From: Acidobacteriota bacterium
Lineage (GTDB): Bacteria > Acidobacteriota > Terriglobia > Acidiferrales > UBA7541
Assembly (NCBI GenBank): GCA_003224135.1
Contig: QHYO01000041.1
Coordinates: 1-8,337 of the forward strand
DNA: 8,337 nt
Direction of reading: 5' to 3'
Of the stretch, positions 5,967 to 8,337 are shown piece by piece. Made by a program: the position numbers and the translations under genes. How positions within the stretch are numbered: position 1 is the first letter of the stretch; each line of letters opens with the position of its first letter. Below the pieces are notes generated by a model, which was given only the letters and a program-made list of their open reading frames with translations, made no database searches and was not told the origin of the DNA.

Positions 5967-6505
5967 TCTATCTATCGATATTCGCCGCACTTCTTCTGTT
6001 CTTCGCGCTCGTAATGTTGGTAGCTCGATCTCTCTATTGGGAACCGGACCTGAACATTGCCGGCCTGCCTGGCACGAACGCAGCTGGACAGATTGACGAG
6101 GCAAACGACGCAATGTCCTTCGAGATTCTTCTAAGAGCTTTTGGCGATGAGGACCAGCGGTTTATCACCGCCCTTGGTGACAAACACGTGGAGCGATTGC
6201 TACTTTTTGAGCGCAAGCGCATTGCACTCAGGTGGATTCGCCGTAAGTCGGCTGAAGCGCGGTCCCTCATGCGTGAACATGCGAACCGCGCGAGGGAAGC
6301 GAGCGACTTAACGGTGTCCGGTGAAGCCAGGCTCGCGTTTCGGTACATGGAATTATTGCTGCTCTGCGAGGTGCTGTCGCTGAGCGTGAGCCTTTTTGGT
6401 CCAGCAGGACTGCAAAAATTTGCGGTTCAGACAAATATGATTTTGTCGGATATCAAACGCTTTGGTAACGTCGTTGTGCCTGGCGCGGACACGGTGACAT
6501 CGTAG
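5963..6505 (+). CDS. Single-pass membrane protein translationally coupled to the 7TM gene, unknown function
   Basis: This is a 180-residue protein starting at the ATG of the ATGA overlap with the 7TM gene. The same frame is open far upstream inside that gene, but that part is only a shadow. Residues 3-22 are a strong membrane anchor (IYLSIFAALLLFFALVMLVA). The rest is mostly charged and helical, with an Arg/Lys/Glu-rich stretch at 78-112 (FERKRIALRWIRRKSAEAR). A second hydrophobic helix lies at about 128-145 (MELLLLCEVLSLSVSLFG), which may pack against a partner or dip into the membrane. No enzymatic motif is seen. The start has no clear ribosome-binding site, so coupling to the preceding gene is likely. 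This suggests stoichiometric assembly with the 7TM protein, which is inference. Confidence 0.78.
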   Translation: MIYLSIFAALLLFFALVMLVARSLYWEPDLNIAGLPGTNAAGQIDEANDAMSFEILLRAFGDEDQRFITALGDKHVERLLLFERKRIALRWIRRKSAEARSLMREHANRAREASDLTVSGEARLAFRYMELLLLCEVLSLSVSLFGPAGLQKFAVQTNMILSDIKRFGNVVVPGADTVTS

Positions 6506-6541
6506 TTTGTGGCGTTGCGCTCTACGGCTTTCTGAAAATTC

Positions 6542-6555
6542 GGAGTAGTGACTTG
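6542..6555 (+). promoter_or_regulatory. GGAG ribosome-binding site with TTG start
   Basis: GGAG (6542-6545) lies 7 nt before TTG at 6553. No ATG or GTG in this frame has a comparable site nearby, so the TTG is taken as the start. The 47-bp gap from the preceding stop shows no terminator, fitting one transcript. Confidence 0.6.
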
Positions 6556-7062
6556 ACGTGGCGAAAAGTGCTTCCTGCTGATGTGCTAAGGGCTTATGAG
6601 GATTTTTCTTCTCGTTCCCTCGCTCGGATTCCTTCCGCGCTCGAACGCTTGATCTACATTGCTTCGACCAGAGATTACAACTCAGGTTTGTACCATCACG
6701 AAGGATTAGCCGCGCGATTCGACCCGCTTGCAGCAGCGAAGGCGCTTGAATACGCCCACGCAGGGGTCTTCCGTGAAGTGTCTCTAATGCCCTTAAGTCA
6801 ATTAAGCGACGAGCTTGAGAAATATATGCAGTCTGCGAAGGAGGAACCGCTCGCTTTCTTGACGGCGTGGCAAGAGCTTGAGCCTTATCGTGTGGCAATT
6901 CCGATGCACGCAGACCCGACCGTCGCTGAGCTGTTCGTATCGAACATCAAGATCGCTTTGGCAGTTTTGCGCTATCGTCTGCCAAAGGAGCCTGATCATC
7001 AGTCAGGCGCATCGCTACCGCCGTCACCTGCCCCACGATCTCTGCCTCAGTTCCGTAGCTAA
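6553..7062 (+). CDS. Soluble helical protein, third gene of the trio, unknown function
   Basis: This is a 169-residue protein without signal peptide or membrane segment. The conserved-looking core (about 3-146) is alpha-helical, with a distinctive block ERLIYIASTRDYNSGLYHHE followed by GLAARF (residues 31-56). The final 23 residues are Pro/Ser-rich and probably disordered. I recall the YNxGxYxHxGLAxRF pattern from unnamed Acidobacteriota proteins, with no known role. Its conserved Tyr/His/Asp residues could bind a ligand, but no catalytic motif is established. It follows the coupled membrane pair by 47 bp and probably belongs to the same transcript. Its last 116 bases overlap the 3' end of the minus-strand XRE regulator, so transcription of either would run antisense to the other. 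Confidence 0.75.
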   Translation: MTWRKVLPADVLRAYEDFSSRSLARIPSALERLIYIASTRDYNSGLYHHEGLAARFDPLAAAKALEYAHAGVFREVSLMPLSQLSDELEKYMQSAKEEPLAFLTAWQELEPYRVAIPMHADPTVAELFVSNIKIALAVLRYRLPKEPDHQSGASLPPSPAPRSLPQFRS

Positions 7063-7762
7063 ACCGTCGCACGCTGACCGGCGAGAGCGGGTGCGGCAGC
7101 AGAAGCAGATGCCCGTCCTGAATGTCGCACCACGTGCATGCGTAGCCATCGCGGAGTTCCACAAAAAAGATCGGACGGTCGTGCTCCGTGCGCCAGCGGG
7201 CAGGGCGTATCTTCCTTACTCGCTGGTCAATCTGCACGAAGGACCCGGGGCGCAGAAGCGGATGCAATGTAAAATCCTGCAAACCCACATAGCCGTAGAG
7301 GCTGTGTCGCAAATCCAGCTTCTGAATTAACGAGATCGGAATTTCGCCCCATGTTTCGACCATGCGATTCAGAAGATTCGTGTTGTCAATGTCAAAGGAT
7401 CGGTCAAATCGAATCGGAAAGGATACCGCTCGCTCGGAGTCGTAAACATCCATTGTTACCAGATGCGTGTTGGGAAGTTGCAGCTCCGATTGGTGCTGAT
7501 TCAACTTCTGCAAATCCACTCCGAAAAGTATCAACAAATCCGTAAATTTCATCCGGTAGACCGCGCTGAGCGCATAAAGCTTGTAAATGCTCGGAACAGA
7601 ATCCGAATTCTCGACTTGCGTCAGCCAGGGATTTGAGATGGCGTATTCCGGATTGCCCTCGGAGTCGGCGAGCTTTTGACTCAGCTCGGCGACGTCGCGC
7701 GTGGTGATCCCAAGCCGTGTACGGATGGCTTTGAGCTGCTCGGAGGGGCGCGAGGGAAACAT
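6947..7762 (-). CDS. XRE-family regulator with a degenerate S24 (LexA/CI-like) C-terminal domain
   Basis: This is a 271-residue DNA-binding regulator. Residues 8-80 form a helix-turn-helix of the XRE class (EQLKAIRTRLGITTRDVAEL, then ISNPWLTQVENSDSVPSIYKL), with an insertion between the first helices. Residues about 155-253 resemble the S24 peptidase fold (GLQDFTLHPLLRPGSFVQID ... DRPIFFVELRDGYACTWC ... EIVGQVTAVAMRL). Aligned by eye to GDSMxPxxxxGDxVxxD, the catalytic Ser is Thr165. The position where the Lys is expected holds ACTWC. RecA-stimulated self-cleavage is therefore unlikely, and the domain may sense a ligand or dimerise. The start is ATG 7762; the frame continues to TTG 7810 (16 more residues) with GAGG just 3 nt before it, so either start, or leaderless initiation, is possible. 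It is divergent from the oxidase gene and convergent with the trio. Confidence 0.85.
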   Translation of the reverse strand: MFPSRPSEQLKAIRTRLGITTRDVAELSQKLADSEGNPEYAISNPWLTQVENSDSVPSIYKLYALSAVYRMKFTDLLILFGVDLQKLNQHQSELQLPNTHLVTMDVYDSERAVSFPIRFDRSFDIDNTNLLNRMVETWGEIPISLIQKLDLRHSLYGYVGLQDFTLHPLLRPGSFVQIDQRVRKIRPARWRTEHDRPIFFVELRDGYACTWCDIQDGHLLLLPHPLSPVSVRRFSYGTEAEIVGQVTAVAMRLTDDQAPLADDSAKLPKRS

Positions 7763-7832
7763 TAGAAGAGAGTGTAACCCAACTAGGAAGCAAAACGGCA
7801 ACTGAAACAAGCGCCTCGACGTTAGTTATTCA

Positions 7833-7860
7833 TATATAATATAACTCTGTATAGTTTAAA
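7833..7860 (-). promoter_or_regulatory. Candidate AT-rich promoter of the XRE regulator
   Basis: On the minus strand TTTAAA (7860-7855) and TATATA (7838-7833) are separated by 16 bp, a fair sigma70-like pair. TATATT overlaps at 7843-7838 as an alternative -10. The stretch 7825-7860 is the most AT-rich in the window and includes GTTAT/ATAAC arms (7825-7829, 7841-7845) and the 8-bp palindrome GTTTAAAC (7854-7861). Autorepression by the XRE protein here is plausible but unproven. Confidence 0.4.
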
Positions 7861-7942
7861 CGGGACGCCGCTTCAGTTTCCTCTCGGCGACCGAAAAGGC
7901 TCACGTTCCGCAGGACTGCTCGGGCTTATCTTTCTGGACCAC

Positions 7943-7973
7943 TTGGCAAAAGCCTTAGCCTCTGCGCTAAAAT
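7943..7973 (+). promoter_or_regulatory. Candidate promoter of the molybdopterin oxidase gene
   Basis: TTGGCA (7943-7948) and TAAAAT (7968-7973) resemble -35 and -10 boxes with a rather long 19-bp spacer. The predicted transcript would start about 20 bases before the ATG at 8002. Weak to moderate evidence. Confidence 0.35.
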
Positions 7974-8001
7974 AACCTCCCCGGCGCAGGGCGAGGTACT
8001 C

Positions 8002-8337
8002 ATGCAATCCGCAGTTCTCGGCCGTCGTTGCTTTCTTCGAGTGACATCCGTAGCCGGTGGCGGCATTCTTGTTGCATGCTACGCCCGTCCCATCGCTCAA
8101 GTCCTTGCTCAGGCCACCGGCGCTCAGGCTAGCACGGCCGCTCCTGCTCCTGTGTATGCGCCAATGGCGTTCTTCCGTATTGCGCAGGACGGCATGGTCA
8201 CTATTCTGGCCAAGAATCCCGAGGTTGGTCAGGGCGTGAAAACTCATCTGCCCATGATTCTTGCGGACGAACTCGATGTGGACTGGAAAGACGTTCGCAT
8301 CGAGCAAGCCGATCTCGACGAAACGAAATTTGGACCG
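8002..8337 (+). CDS. Xanthine dehydrogenase-family molybdopterin-binding subunit (IorB-like), 3' partial, Tat signal
   Basis: The first 112 residues of a large subunit that normally exceeds 700 residues run off the window edge without a stop. GAGG lies 5 nt before the ATG. After a Tat-type signal (GRRCFLRV, a hydrophobic run, then AQVLAQA) comes the family opening [20 protein letters not shown] followed by [19 protein letters not shown] and the block [15 protein letters not shown]. These match the N-terminus of the isoquinoline 1-oxidoreductase beta-type molybdenum hydroxylases. Such enzymes hydroxylate aldehydes or N-heterocycles in the periplasm and need a 2Fe-2S small subunit, which is not upstream here and may lie downstream. 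The substrate cannot be told. Residues 23-26 read LVAC, a lipobox by chance or design. The gene is divergent from the XRE regulator, which may control it. Confidence 0.9.
   Translation, partial: MQSAVLGRRCFLRVTSVAGGGILVACYARPIAQVLAQATGAQASTAAPAPVYAPMAFFRIAQDGMVTILAKNPEVGQGVKTHLPMILADELDVDWKDVRIEQADLDETKFGP

Noticed and set aside
5634..6113. 159-codon minus-strand open frame
   Set aside because: Antisense shadow of the 7TM gene and its coupled partner; low-quality, basic, unrecognisable translation.
6353..6898. 181-codon minus-strand open frame
   Set aside because: It runs antisense to two plus-strand genes with better start sites and more natural composition.
7873..8307. 144-codon minus-strand open frame
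   Set aside because: It is antisense to the oxidase gene, whose plus-strand frame is clearly homologous to a known family; the minus translation has no recognisable domain.

Overview
The window looks like a chromosomal segment of an Acidobacteriota member, perhaps a Koribacter/Sulfotelmatobacter-like soil lineage. This is inferred from family resemblance remembered for several proteins: the LPPGL-repeat secreted protein, the 7TM/coupled/soluble trio, the XRE regulator with an S24-like tail, and the molybdopterin oxidase subunit. No marker gene proves it. There are no insertion sequences, tRNAs, rRNAs, CRISPR arrays or phage genes.

Layout from left to right. (1) purM, the AIR synthetase of purine synthesis, lacks only its first few residues. 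(2) Convergent with it is a small secreted protein with three LPPGL repeats (CigR/RcnB-like style) and an unclear start codon. (3) A divergent intergenic region holds two marked inverted repeats. (4) A 691-residue membrane-anchored SPFH/flotillin-like protein follows, with a clear Shine-Dalgarno site and a strong intrinsic terminator, so it is probably monocistronic. (5) A stretch of about 0.9 kb is mostly non-coding but contains, on the minus strand, a small putative zinc-ribbon protein that seems to have lost one cysteine. (6) A small lipoprotein is built almost entirely from a 24-residue tandem repeat. (7) Three genes follow on the plus strand: a 7TM protein, a single-pass protein coupled to it through an ATGA overlap, and a soluble helical protein with a TTG start. 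(8) The third of these overlaps by 116 bp, tail to tail, a minus-strand XRE regulator whose C-terminal domain resembles an S24 (LexA/CI) fold without its catalytic Ser/Lys. (9) Divergent from the regulator, and cut by the window edge, is the start of a Tat-exported molybdopterin-binding oxidase subunit of the xanthine dehydrogenase/IorB family.

Working together: the best candidate for an undescribed unit is the 7TM / coupled partner / soluble trio with the repeat lipoprotein just upstream. The repressor-like regulator sits between that trio, which it overlaps in antisense, and the oxidase gene, with which it shares an AT-rich divergent promoter region. A regulatory link to either side is inference from position only.
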